Assembly: GCF_003148495.1 (NCBI RefSeq)
Contig: NZ_QGGH01000001.1
Coordinates: 186,986-250,985, forward strand
Reading direction: 5' to 3'
Length of the DNA stretch: 64,000 nucleotides
Source of the DNA: Mesorhizobium loti
GTDB lineage: Bacteria > Pseudomonadota > Alphaproteobacteria > Rhizobiales > Rhizobiaceae
Below the pieces are notes generated by a model, which was not told the DNA's origin, ran no database searches, and saw only the letters and a list, made by a program, of their open reading frames with translations. The translations under genes and the position numbers were made by a program. Shown here piece after piece: positions 33,947-42,262 of this stretch. Positions within the stretch are counted from its first letter, which is position 1; every line of letters starts with the position of its first letter.

Positions 33947-36216
33947 AGCTGGATATCTCCATCGGCGAGTTCCTGCATCGCCGCCAAGGTCTGGGCGTCC
34001 TCCTGGCGTGGTGGTTCCATCTCGGTGCTGTTCTTCGCTTTGTAGCCCGGGATCGGTCTCCCGGTGAGCCAGATGAACCGATCGGCGCGCCCGATGAACT
34101 TGCGGCCGTAGAAGGCTTCGCCGGCACGCTTCAGCGCCGACTTGATGCGCTCCCGCTGCTTCTTCTCGTCTTCGTCATCAACGAAGGACAGCTTCTCGAA
34201 TTCGGAGCGCCAGTGCTTGTATTGCACCACGGACTTGATGCTGCGCGGCAGCTTGAGCAGATCGGGGGTGTCCTCGCCAAACCGCTCGAGCGCAAACATC
34301 AAAGCCTGCATCGCGATGTTCTGCTGGTCACTCAGTCGCTTGTCGTCGTTGGTCTCCGGGGTCTGCCCACCTGGTGGGGCGCATACCACCGATGTGATCA
34401 GCTTGCCGTTTGGTCGGGTGCCGAGGACGACCTGCTTGAGGATGAAATCCCAGCCGTGACCACGTTCCCCATCCTTGTTCTTCTGGATGGTGGCGCGATG
34501 GATCTGGCGGGTCAGCTGGGTTCCGTCTGCCCTGAAGGCGATATCGAGGCGTGGTGTGATCTCAAGCTCGATCGCGTTGTCGACGTTGGCGAACAGGCTG
34601 GAATGACCACGCGGGTTGTTGCCGTTCCTCGGCTTGTGATGGACCATCATCACGGTGCATCGGCATTCATCCCGGATCCGCTCCAGATTGGTGAGCACCA
34701 CGGACATGTCGGTGGAGGCGTTTTCGTTGGCGCCCGGCGTCGCCGTCGCCAGCGTATCGATGACGACGAGCTCGAGTGGGACCGCAAAGGTCTCCGACCA
34801 CGCCTTGATCTCGGCGATCAGCGCGTCGGTGCCCCGGCTGGTCTCGACATCCTGCTCCCCGGGCTTCGCGAAGAGATCGACACGGGCGGGCAACAAGACG
34901 AAGTCGACGCGCTCCCCGGGCTCCATGTAGGTCTGTCGGTAGGCGCGGAGGCGCTGCTTCACGCCGATGCCTCCTTCGCCGGCCTGGTAGACGACGCCGC
35001 CGCGTCTCACCTCTTTGCCGTTGAATGTGGCGCCGCGATTCACCGACATCGCCATATCGATGGCCTCGAATGACTTCCCCGAACCGGATTCACCGTAGAT
35101 CACGGCGACCTCATGTCGGGTCAGGATGTCCTCGATGAGATACTCGTGTTCCTGTCCGGCTTCGTCGAGGCGATCCCAGGTGACGGCGCCGAACCGGGAC
35201 TTCGGTGGCTCCTTCGTCCATGGTCGGGCGTACCTATCTTCGATGTCGAACAGATCGGCGGGATCACCACCGGCCTGAACCCAATCCCAGATATCCCCCT
35301 TGGCGGGCACCTCGGGCCAGAACAGCCTGATATCCAGCAGCAGCACCGATGCCGCGATCCCGGTCATCTGCGAGCCGACGAGCTGCATATGCATCCGGCC
35401 GGCGTCGTCGTTGTCCGGGATCAGGATGAGATGGGCGCCGCGTAGGAGCTCGGAATAATATGGCGTCCACTTCTTGGCCCCGCCGGCGTTGCAGGTCGCC
35501 GGGATGCCGGCGGCCCATAGCGCATCTGCCTTCTTTTCCCCTTCGACGAGACGGACCGCCTGTCCCATGGCGATGGCTTCCGCGACCTCCGGCCAGCGGT
35601 ACAGCGGCAGCTGCTCGATGCCATCGAAGGAACGACGCTCCTTCATCCCCCATTTGTCGAAGGTCTTCGAATCGTACCGGGTCCAGTTCTGGCCTGGCCC
35701 CTTGCGCATGTATTCGCCGTCGAGGAGGCCGTTGATCCAGACGTCCTTTTCCTCGGTGAAGCGGCGGCGCTGCGCGAAGGTCTTATCGATCTTGCCGTGC
35801 TTGTTCAGCCGCCAGGTCCCGTCGGGCTGCTTGAACTGCATCCTGGCGACCTGGAAGACGAGGCCGCCCTCGGCGTCGACATAATCGTAGGTGGCGACGA
35901 TCTCCTTCTTGCCGGGGCCCGCGTTCTGGTTTGAACCCGGGGCGGCTCCGCGACCGTCAGGGATGTCGAACCCGTTGTCCTTCAGCCAGTCCACGGCGCC
36001 GTCGTCGCCGCAGCCCGTCAGCTTGGCGACAAGCCAGAGGACACCGCCACCCTCGCTGTTCTCGTGATCGAAGGCGGTGTTCTTCTCGATGTCGACGGAG
36101 AGCGAGCCGTTGGTGCCGTAGCGGTGGTCGTTGCCCTTACTGTGGTGCGGGTTCGGCGCCCCCAGCAACATGCTGGCGACCTCCGGCATCAACGCTCCGA
36201 AATCAAATCCTGACAT
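33943..36216 (-). CDS. Toprim/RepA-type primase-helicase
   Basis: 757 residues. Around residue 215 a Toprim-like module begins (VRLVEGEKKADAL, later LILIPDNDDAGR near 265), preceded by a zinc-ribbon-like N-terminus that lacks clear Cys ligands. The second half is a RecA-fold RepA/AAA_25 ATPase: GESGSGKSFEA near 377, VVIDTLATATPGANEN (Walker B), TVMMVHHKPRNG and a QIHRATIQKNKDG segment. It should unwind and possibly prime phage DNA. No separate DnaB-type helicase or origin-binding protein was found, so it is the central replication gene. Confidence 0.85.
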   Translation of the reverse strand: MSGFDFGALMPEVASMLLGAPNPHHSKGNDHRYGTNGSLSVDIEKNTAFDHENSEGGGVLWLVAKLTGCGDDGAVDWLKDNGFDIPDGRGAAPGSNQNAGPGKKEIVATYDYVDAEGGLVFQVARMQFKQPDGTWRLNKHGKIDKTFAQRRRFTEEKDVWINGLLDGEYMRKGPGQNWTRYDSKTFDKWGMKERRSFDGIEQLPLYRWPEVAEAIAMGQAVRLVEGEKKADALWAAGIPATCNAGGAKKWTPYYSELLRGAHLILIPDNDDAGRMHMQLVGSQMTGIAASVLLLDIRLFWPEVPAKGDIWDWVQAGGDPADLFDIEDRYARPWTKEPPKSRFGAVTWDRLDEAGQEHEYLIEDILTRHEVAVIYGESGSGKSFEAIDMAMSVNRGATFNGKEVRRGGVVYQAGEGGIGVKQRLRAYRQTYMEPGERVDFVLLPARVDLFAKPGEQDVETSRGTDALIAEIKAWSETFAVPLELVVIDTLATATPGANENASTDMSVVLTNLERIRDECRCTVMMVHHKPRNGNNPRGHSSLFANVDNAIELEITPRLDIAFRADGTQLTRQIHRATIQKNKDGERGHGWDFILKQVVLGTRPNGKLITSVVCAPPGGQTPETNDDKRLSDQQNIAMQALMFALERFGEDTPDLLKLPRSIKSVVQYKHWRSEFEKLSFVDDEDEKKQRERIKSALKRAGEAFYGRKFIGRADRFIWLTGRPIPGYKAKNSTEMEPPRQEDAQTLAAMQELADGDIQL

Positions 36217-36217
36217 G

Positions 36218-36982
36218 CTAAGCGGCGACCTCCACCGGCTTCCATTTGTCGAAGTCGGCCTCGATCTGGATCCAGTTCACCGGGTGCTGCGCCTTCAGGT
36301 CTGGGGTATATCGCCCCGTGACGAACTGGCCGCGTTCGGTCCCACGCTCCAGCCAATCACGGGTCCAGCGGCTGGGATCAATCTTGACGTGCTTAAAGTC
36401 GGCCTTCGTGACGTAACCGCGGCGCTCCAAGATGATGAGCAGTTTAATGGCCTGGATCTTCCAGTTTGTGAGCGCCACCGGTGCGGAATGACCGGCGCCG
36501 ACGTCGGGGATGTATTCGGGGAGGACGCATCGCGCCGCGGGGCAGCGGTCATACCAGTCGTGCTCGCGGCCGCTCCAGTACATGCGGGAATCGAGTGAGG
36601 GCAGATCAGGCCTGAATGCAGGCGGCCGCCAGCCGTAGCGCTTCTCGGTATCGTCGTCGGGGTGCATCGCTGTGATGACGGTGATGCCAAGCATGGCGCA
36701 GATCGCTGACATGTGGTTTTGGACGTGCCCCGCGGGCACCAGTGCGGCGCGGAAGTCGGGGCCCGGCGTCAGCGGGGCGTAACCCCATTCCTTCGATGCC
36801 TGGACGACGACTTCCGGGTTAAGCCTGAGTTTCGCTTCGACGCCGATCTGTAGGCCGTCGGCGCGCACCAGCAAGATGTCGAAGCCGGCTGTCTCGTTGA
36901 AGGCGGTCCAGCCCGCCGGCAACGCGGCGACGAACGCGGAGCAGAGATCCGCTTCTGTCTTGAAGAAAACTCCCTTGCTCAT
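36218..36982 (-). CDS. PD-(D/E)XK nuclease-like protein
   Basis: 254 residues. Asp35 (GFDILLV) and Glu49-x-Lys51 (GVEAKLRLNPEVVVQA) give the D-(X)n-E-x-K pattern of restriction endonuclease-fold proteins. The C-terminal half has a winged-helix-like ALTNWKIQAIKLLIILERRGYV stretch, so DNA binding is likely. It lies immediately downstream of replication-related genes. The role (recombination nuclease or resolvase) is inferred. Confidence 0.55.
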   Translation of the reverse strand: MSKGVFFKTEADLCSAFVAALPAGWTAFNETAGFDILLVRADGLQIGVEAKLRLNPEVVVQASKEWGYAPLTPGPDFRAALVPAGHVQNHMSAICAMLGITVITAMHPDDDTEKRYGWRPPAFRPDLPSLDSRMYWSGREHDWYDRCPAARCVLPEYIPDVGAGHSAPVALTNWKIQAIKLLIILERRGYVTKADFKHVKIDPSRWTRDWLERGTERGQFVTGRYTPDLKAQHPVNWIQIEADFDKWKPVEVAA

Positions 36983-37266
36983 CGGCGCTCCACCTGCACC
37001 GTCTTGCCGCCGCCACGCAGAAGCTTGCCGAACTTCTCCTCGGCCTGGCTGAGCGCCGCCGAGGCCTTATCCCCGCTGCCGACTATCTGGCTCTGAAGAT
37101 GTGCGCGGAGGGCATGCCAGGCCGCCAACTCGGCTTCACCGGCGGTGGCGAACAGGATGGGGATACCGTTCTCGTTGACGGTCTCGTAGTCGGACCTGTG
37201 GACCTTGCGGAGGAGACCATGGTGGCCGCCGGCGACTGGCCGCGACTTGGCGTTGACCTCGTTCAT
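36979..37266 (-). CDS. Unknown protein coupled to the Ntn hydrolase gene
   Basis: 95 residues, overlapping the Ntn hydrolase stop by ATGA. It has KVHRSDYETVNENGIPILFATAGEAELAAWHA followed by a helical C-terminus, and contains a likely strand-helix fold. No family was recognised. Confidence 0.5.
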   Translation of the reverse strand: MNEVNAKSRPVAGGHHGLLRKVHRSDYETVNENGIPILFATAGEAELAAWHALRAHLQSQIVGSGDKASAALSQAEEKFGKLLRGGGKTVQVERR

Positions 37267-37805
37267 GCCACCGCCGTCGAGACGATGTGGAATGGCGCGC
37301 GCACGCCGGCACTGAGGCGTTCAGCCGCTTCTAGAGCCAGCGTGAGCCGATCGTTAGGCTTTGCCGCAGGAGTGGCAAAAAGTGCGCCGAGGGCGATCTC
37401 AGCACCGCACCCACAAGCGTCGAACCCGTCGAGCGCCTCGCCAACCTGGTAGTCGCTGTCGATTAGAAACAGCCGCCCTTGATAGCCGACGAGGAAAGTT
37501 CCGCCCTTCTCTGCCTCATGGTGCTTTTCAGCATAACCGCCTGTCTTCAGGCAGTCGCGGACGGCGTTGATGAAGTCCGTGACCATGAACTTGTAGACAT
37601 CGGTGTCGGGGTGCCTTTTGGGTGGCGTAAACGACTGAGCAAGCAACTGCCCCATCCGGAACGACGAAGTGAAGCCCATGATGAAATCGCCGTTGCTGAA
37701 GACCTTGCGATCTGCCCGGACTGTCAGCGAGTAGCCGGCGACACCAGCGCTATCACCGCCGATATAGACCTTGCCTGCGTCGATCACTCCTACGATGCAT
37801 GTCAT
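37263..37805 (-). CDS. Proteasome/HslV-like Ntn hydrolase
   Basis: 180 residues. After removal of Met1, Thr becomes residue 1 and Asp17 (YIGGDSAG) and Lys33 (RADRKVF) fall exactly at the catalytic positions of 20S beta subunits and HslV. Later FIMGFTSSFRMGQLL, GGTFLVGYQGRLFLI and ACGCGAEIALGALFA match the strand-loop and GSGG-type regions of the fold. There is no propeptide beyond Met. No HslU/ClpX-like unfoldase gene lies nearby. It could self-assemble or use a host ATPase. The substrate is unknown. Confidence 0.82.
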   Translation of the reverse strand: MTCIVGVIDAGKVYIGGDSAGVAGYSLTVRADRKVFSNGDFIMGFTSSFRMGQLLAQSFTPPKRHPDTDVYKFMVTDFINAVRDCLKTGGYAEKHHEAEKGGTFLVGYQGRLFLIDSDYQVGEALDGFDACGCGAEIALGALFATPAAKPNDRLTLALEAAERLSAGVRAPFHIVSTAVA

Positions 37806-37807
37806 GG

Positions 37808-39649
37808 TCAGGCGGCCTCTTCTTCGTCGATCTCGTCGAAGTCGGGATCGTGCTCCGTTGGCGGAGCCTCACTCAGCACCGGGATCGCGCCGGGCCCGGT
37901 ATAGGTCGGCGCCCTCAACTCTGGAGGAAGCCAGCCGGTCTGCGGGACGTTGGCGAGGGCGAAGGCGGTGAGTTCCGCCTTCTTCATCTTCTCCGCCTTG
38001 CGAGCTTCATCGTCGTTGAGGGCTTCGCGGATCGCGGTGATGACGAACGGCTTCGAGGCACCACCGAAATAGTCGGCAGCATCGAACGCCTCCAGGAGCG
38101 CGCCGGTCAACTTCACGGGGTTAATGGCGGAGGCGAGCGGTGCCCCATCAGAGTTGAACGGAGGCCTGCCGATAGATGTCCGCTCCAAGTGCACGGCTTC
38201 AGCTGCGCAGCCGGCGGCCACCGTGAACAACTCCTGATCGGTCATGTCGGACAGGCGGGCGAAGACGCCAGCGAATGTCTCCTTGTCCTCGCCATGCTTC
38301 TTCGCGAAGCCTTCATGGTAGATGCGGACCGGGCTGTCCGCATGCAAACGCCTGTGCGTGATGAAACCTGCCAGCAAGGCAACCAGACCGACGCGAGGCT
38401 CCTGCTGCAAGGCCTGACGAACCGCAAGGGTGGCCTGTCCGCTCAACCGCTGGTGCAGCGCATTGGAGATCGTCGGCGGCCCCTTCTCCTTCGGTGCGCC
38501 AGATGATGATGCCGATGACGCCTTCTTCTCCGCCGCAGGCTTCACGACGCCGCGCACAATCTCGACATCACCGTGATAGCCGATCTCGACAACGGCACCG
38601 GCCTTGGCGAATTGTTCGGACGTCCACTGCCGGCTTGCGATGTCGATCAAGAGCGCGCCGAGCTCACCTTTGGCGCCCTCCGTTCCTTTGGCCTCGGCCT
38701 TCTCCAGTTTCTTGATCCGCTTCTTTTCATCGGCTGTCGCCTTGCCGTCGCCGGGTTTCTCGCGCTTCCAGCTATGCTTCCAGTAATAGCCGAGGTCCTT
38801 GTCGGTGCTCACCCAGGACCAGCCTTCCGCCTTTAGCCCATCCAGTTTCGCCTGAATGGATTCCTGGGCGACTCGATGCATCAGCGCCTTATCGGCCACG
38901 ATGTGATCGTCGCCGAAGAGATCGGTGGTGACGGCGCCACCAGCAGCCTTGTAGGCGTCGAGCCCCGCCATCTTGACCCATTTCTTGACGTCGCCATCGG
39001 CGCCACCGAAGGCCAGCATGACGGCGTGGCCGTGAAGATTGCGGTCCTTCGTCAGTTTAGTGAAGACGCGTTCCTGTTCCTCGATCGAGGGTGCCAAGGT
39101 AAAGGCTCGCACGGTCTCGATGGCACGACCGCGCTCATCGAGGGTGCCCTCGCGCCAAGCATCAAGGATCAGCGGCGACAGCCTGCCCAGAGCCAGCATG
39201 CGGCGCACCCGCTTCGGCTCAATGCCGAACCGTGCCGCGATCTGGCTCTCATCGAGACCGCGATCGGCGAGATCGCGGAAGGTCTCGTAGGTGTCGGCCT
39301 CATGCTGTGGGAGACGGATCAGGTTTTCGGCCTGGCTGATCTCTCGGGCGGTATTGTCGTCGACGTCGCCGATCAGCACGGGGACCTCAAAGCCGGGCGT
39401 CACCGGTTCATCGGCGGCGGTATCACCATCGGTGGCGAGCTCGCAGAGGACGCGGTGGCGACGGCTGCCCGCTATGATCTTGTATCTCTTGGCTGCGGCA
39501 TCCCATCGAACCCGGAGCGGCTGGACGATGCCGTGCGCGCGGATTGAGGCTTTCAGCTCATCAATACCTTCATCGCTGCGGGTGCGGCGGGCATTGATGG
39601 CGTCATCGGGCTCGATGTCGGCGAGCGCGACCATTCTGATCGAGGTCAT
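37808..39649 (-). CDS. ParB/Spo0J-like protein with long unknown C-terminal part
   Basis: 613 residues. The N-terminal ParB nuclease/CTPase-like domain (DELKASIRAHGIVQPLRV, YKIIAGSRRHRVL, ISQAENLIRLPQHEADTYETF) is followed by a KorB/ParB helix-turn-helix (LDESQIAARFGIEPKRVRRML). The remaining ~400 residues contain a Lys/Glu-rich coiled coil (about 300-330) and uncharacterised helical sequence. There is no ParA gene, so plasmid-style partition is unlikely. Phage ParB-like proteins may be regulators, nucleases or DNA-binding replication factors. Confidence 0.78.
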   Translation of the reverse strand: MTSIRMVALADIEPDDAINARRTRSDEGIDELKASIRAHGIVQPLRVRWDAAAKRYKIIAGSRRHRVLCELATDGDTAADEPVTPGFEVPVLIGDVDDNTAREISQAENLIRLPQHEADTYETFRDLADRGLDESQIAARFGIEPKRVRRMLALGRLSPLILDAWREGTLDERGRAIETVRAFTLAPSIEEQERVFTKLTKDRNLHGHAVMLAFGGADGDVKKWVKMAGLDAYKAAGGAVTTDLFGDDHIVADKALMHRVAQESIQAKLDGLKAEGWSWVSTDKDLGYYWKHSWKREKPGDGKATADEKKRIKKLEKAEAKGTEGAKGELGALLIDIASRQWTSEQFAKAGAVVEIGYHGDVEIVRGVVKPAAEKKASSASSSGAPKEKGPPTISNALHQRLSGQATLAVRQALQQEPRVGLVALLAGFITHRRLHADSPVRIYHEGFAKKHGEDKETFAGVFARLSDMTDQELFTVAAGCAAEAVHLERTSIGRPPFNSDGAPLASAINPVKLTGALLEAFDAADYFGGASKPFVITAIREALNDDEARKAEKMKKAELTAFALANVPQTGWLPPELRAPTYTGPGAIPVLSEAPPTEHDPDFDEIDEEEAA

Positions 39650-40476
39650 GTCGGTGTCCTTTCTGTTTTGCGGTTGCGGCGCGCCGCGACGGCGTGCTCA
39701 AGCTTCGCCACCGCCATGATGGTGGGCTTCAACTCGGCCGGGGCGCGGTCATAGTCGCGGTTGGATTTGCCGTTCAGGCGAGGGAGAAGGCCGATCGGAA
39801 CCGGCTCCCAATTCGACGGGTCGGTGTTCAACCTCTCGCCAAGGCACTTCAGCACCATGCCGTCCGGCACCGGGCCGTTGGCCTGCTCCCAAAGCCAGCG
39901 ATGCTTGTGGACACGCCACGTCGATGCGCCAGTCCAAGGGTTGCGTCGGTCGGTGACGATCCAGATATAGCCGTCATCACCAAGCGATTCGTGGCCAGGG
40001 CCACGCCGGTTGTGAGGCTTCAACCCCTTTTTGAATTGGGTCACCGCACTATTCGGGTTGAACGGCAGCTTCTTGCCTTTGCTCCACGGTGCGACGCCTT
40101 TGTCGAACTGGCCGGTCCTGCCTGTCTTCCATCCCTCACGCTTGCGCAGAGCATGCAGCTTCGAAGGCGTCACATCGTGCCGGCCGAACGCCACCTGGAA
40201 GGCGCGGCACCACTCGTTGATTTCCATCGTGGAGTTGTCGCGCAGCCATCCGATCTCGGCGGCTGTATATTTCAGGCGACGGCCCTTGGTCCGGCCCTTT
40301 GTCGGACCGACCTTCCAGCCTAGCCGCTTGCGGAGGCCGTGAAGGTTTATTTGCAACACATCTGGCCGGCCGAACTCGGCTTGGAAGGCGCGATGATAGT
40401 CGCTGATCACCATCATCCGGTTGGCTTCAAGCCATGCCATCTCGGCGGCGGTGTAGGAGATGCGGACGCCCCTCAT
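39646..40476 (-). CDS. HNH endonuclease with two N-terminal DNA-binding repeats
   Basis: 276 residues. Two tandem ~57-residue modules (RISYTAAEMAWLEANRMM and RLKYTAAEIGWLRDN, each ending GLRKRLGWK/ALRKREGWK) precede an HNH_3-type nuclease core (WRVHKHRWLWEQANGPVPDG, CLGERLNTDPSNWEPVP). The modules resemble the Rap1/DNA-binding repeats of phage HNH proteins. ATGA-coupled to its paralogue upstream and to the ParB-like gene. It could be a homing-type enzyme or a recombination or packaging nuclease. Confidence 0.75.
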   Translation of the reverse strand: MRGVRISYTAAEMAWLEANRMMVISDYHRAFQAEFGRPDVLQINLHGLRKRLGWKVGPTKGRTKGRRLKYTAAEIGWLRDNSTMEINEWCRAFQVAFGRHDVTPSKLHALRKREGWKTGRTGQFDKGVAPWSKGKKLPFNPNSAVTQFKKGLKPHNRRGPGHESLGDDGYIWIVTDRRNPWTGASTWRVHKHRWLWEQANGPVPDGMVLKCLGERLNTDPSNWEPVPIGLLPRLNGKSNRDYDRAPAELKPTIMAVAKLEHAVAARRNRKTERTPT

Positions 40477-41099
40477 GGTGCGCGCTCCCGAGCGGCATGC
40501 TCCAGCTCGGCGATCGCAAGGATCGTGGGCTTGAGGGCGGATGGTGCGTGGTCATATCCGCGACCGTAGCGACCGCCGAGGCGCGGGAGCAGCGCGCGCG
40601 GTATCGCTCGCCAGTTCGACGGCTCCGTGTTGAGGCGATTGCCGTCCAGAGATTTGAGAACCGAGCCTTCTGGCAGCGAACCGTTCAACTCTTCCCAACG
40701 GAGGATGTGCACCAGCCGCCAGCGCGATTGCAGTGGCATGCCGTCATGAATCTTGCGCTCGAGGTATCCATCCTTGTTGAAGCGCTCGGTCCCGATCGGC
40801 TTGTATTTGGCGGCCGCCGCGCCGGTCATGCTTCCCTTTTTGAACTGCGTCTCAACTGCTCTGCCACGCGCGGGGTGAGGTTTCCCCTTGTTGAACGGGA
40901 CCGATCCCTTTTCGAAGCCGCCAGTGCGCCCGGTGTTCCATTTCCTGCGTGAGCAAAGAGCCTTGATGTCTTCAAGTCTGATGTCGGCGCGTCCGAACTG
41001 AGCGACAAAAGCGGCGTGCAGCGCGCGACGGCTCATCGCCTGCCGCCACTCGATGAACGAAAGCTCCTCGTCGCTATATCGGATCTGCCGGCCTTTCAT
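40473..41099 (-). CDS. HNH endonuclease paralogue with one DNA-binding repeat
   Basis: 208 residues, homologous along its whole length to the next gene but with a single N-terminal repeat (QIRYSDEELSFIEWRQAM, LCSRRKWNTGRTG). The nuclease core is RLVHILRWEELNGSLPEG and LDGNRLNTEPSNWRAIP; the usual first His is replaced or shifted (VHILRW instead of VHKHRW), so activity may be altered. The shared C-terminus RGYDHAPSALKPTILAIAELEHA shows a recent duplication. Confidence 0.72.
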   Translation of the reverse strand: MKGRQIRYSDEELSFIEWRQAMSRRALHAAFVAQFGRADIRLEDIKALCSRRKWNTGRTGGFEKGSVPFNKGKPHPARGRAVETQFKKGSMTGAAAAKYKPIGTERFNKDGYLERKIHDGMPLQSRWRLVHILRWEELNGSLPEGSVLKSLDGNRLNTEPSNWRAIPRALLPRLGGRYGRGYDHAPSALKPTILAIAELEHAARERAP

Positions 41100-41347
41100 T
41101 TGCCCTCGATCTCCTTCGGCGCGGAGAGCATCGGGAGATCCTTGCGGAAGCGGTCGCCGTGGTTCGCCACCAGCGTTGCCGCCTGGATACCGAGGCGGGC
41201 GTTATCGACGATCATGTCGGCGACTTTGACCATGGCATCGGTGCGTTGGACCTCCGCTTCCAGCTGCTCCTTGGAGAGACCTTCTGCGGACAATCGCTCG
41301 ATCTGCGCGAAGAGATGGTCGTTGAGGTCGGTGATGCGGTTCTTCAT
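41096..41347 (-). CDS. Small conserved phage protein (ITDLNDHLFAQIERL family)
   Basis: 83 residues from ATG 41347 (MKNRITDLNDHLFAQIERLS), chosen for its ATGA overlap. It is helical throughout, with EQLEAEVQRTDAMVKVADMIV in the middle. Similar short proteins are common in the early or middle regions of tailed phages, where they are uncharacterised. Confidence 0.62.
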   Translation of the reverse strand: MKNRITDLNDHLFAQIERLSAEGLSKEQLEAEVQRTDAMVKVADMIVDNARLGIQAATLVANHGDRFRKDLPMLSAPKEIEGK

Positions 41348-41535
41348 GTTTGAAATCTCCTGTCGGCTGTGGGATTTCGCCATTCCGTCGCACTCTCGAC
41401 GTCGCGCATCGCTGCGAGATCGAGCGCGCCGGCCATGTCGTCAGCGGTGCGGCGGAGGAGTTCGGCGGCCCAGTCCGAGGTGCTGTCGATGAGCTCCTCG
41501 AGCTGGCGGCTGGCGGTGGAGAGTGAGCCCGTCAT
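41344..41535 (-). CDS. Small unknown protein
   Basis: 63 residues, ATGA overlaps on both sides. It is an acidic helical protein (LEELIDSTSDWAAELLRRTA). No function can be assigned. Confidence 0.5.
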   Translation of the reverse strand: MTGSLSTASRQLEELIDSTSDWAAELLRRTADDMAGALDLAAMRDVESATEWRNPTADRRFQT

Positions 41536-42011
41536 TTGCCGCCACCCATGCCGGCGGCGTTGAGGCGATAGATTTCGACGGCCGCGGCGAGCTGCTTGCC
41601 TAGATCCTTGATCGCCTTAGCGGCGGGATCGCCGGTTAGCACCAGGCCGGCGTTGACTATCACATCATTGAGTGTGAAGGCCTGCTCAATTGTGGACTGG
41701 CCCGCTTTGACGGCGACGATCGAGAAGCCGCGTTCTTCGACGCGGACCTCGCGCATGGTATCGGGCTGCGCGTAGACCTGGTTGGCAACGATGGTTGGTG
41801 ACGTCGGCGCCGCAACCGGGGCGGGCTCGCCGGTCTGCACAAGCTGGACGCCGGCGTCGGACAGGATGCGCATGAGATGGTCGGCGCGGCGGCGAACCTC
41901 TTCGGCGGCGGCATCGTCGACGCCGGCTAGATCGGACCACAATGGCCGAATCAATCCGTAGCGCTCACGGCGCATGCACTCGGCCAGGATGTCTCTGATG
42001 GCGCGCGTCAT
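41532..42011 (-). CDS. Unknown middle-operon protein
   Basis: 159 residues, helical with an Ala/Pro linker around residue 65 (PAPVAAPTSPTIV) and a C-terminal helical bundle (AFTLNDVIVNAGLVLTGD, LGKQLAAAVEIYRLNA). A two-domain DNA- or protein-binding helper is possible. No family was recognised. Confidence 0.5.
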   Translation of the reverse strand: MTRAIRDILAECMRRERYGLIRPLWSDLAGVDDAAAEEVRRRADHLMRILSDAGVQLVQTGEPAPVAAPTSPTIVANQVYAQPDTMREVRVEERGFSIVAVKAGQSTIEQAFTLNDVIVNAGLVLTGDPAAKAIKDLGKQLAAAVEIYRLNAAGMGGGK

Positions 42012-42262
42012 GGCCGCCCCCGTGGAACCGACCGCCAGTGCTCGACCACGGTCTCATCCCGGTCCTGGCGGCCTTGCTTCGACCATGGGTGACGGCTGGT
42101 CCAGCCGCAGGGGCAGACCGCGAGGGCTTCACCAGTTTTCGGGTCGGTCTGCATCGAGACGACATGCGCCGCGAAGAGCGGCTCGCACCGCTCACAGAAC
42201 GGGATACCGCGTTCGTCGTTGAAGCGGCGGCCGTCGCATACGACGCAATCGGGGAGGCTCAT
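42008..42262 (-). CDS. Small cysteine-rich zinc-ribbon-like protein
   Basis: 84 residues with CVVC near the N-terminus, FCERC in the middle and VCPCGW later, giving three Cys pairs suited to zinc. It is basic at the C-terminus. It is coupled to the CtrA-like regulator gene. Probably a small nucleic-acid- or protein-binding adaptor. Confidence 0.55.
   Translation of the reverse strand: MSLPDCVVCDGRRFNDERGIPFCERCEPLFAAHVVSMQTDPKTGEALAVCPCGWTSRHPWSKQGRQDRDETVVEHWRSVPRGRP

Noticed and set aside
33652..35073. A 473-codon plus-strand frame over the primase-helicase
   Set aside because: Antisense of Walker A/B-containing coding sequence with no independent support.
36979..37805. Toxin-antitoxin pair formed by the small gene and the Ntn hydrolase
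   Set aside because: The hydrolase has proteasome-like active-site spacing and the small partner has no antitoxin-type DNA-binding motif; ATGA coupling is general in this operon.
39646..41099. Possible intron- or intein-like insertion suggested by adjacent HNH genes
   Set aside because: Both genes are intact, in tandem and ATGA-coupled, and neighbouring genes are not interrupted.
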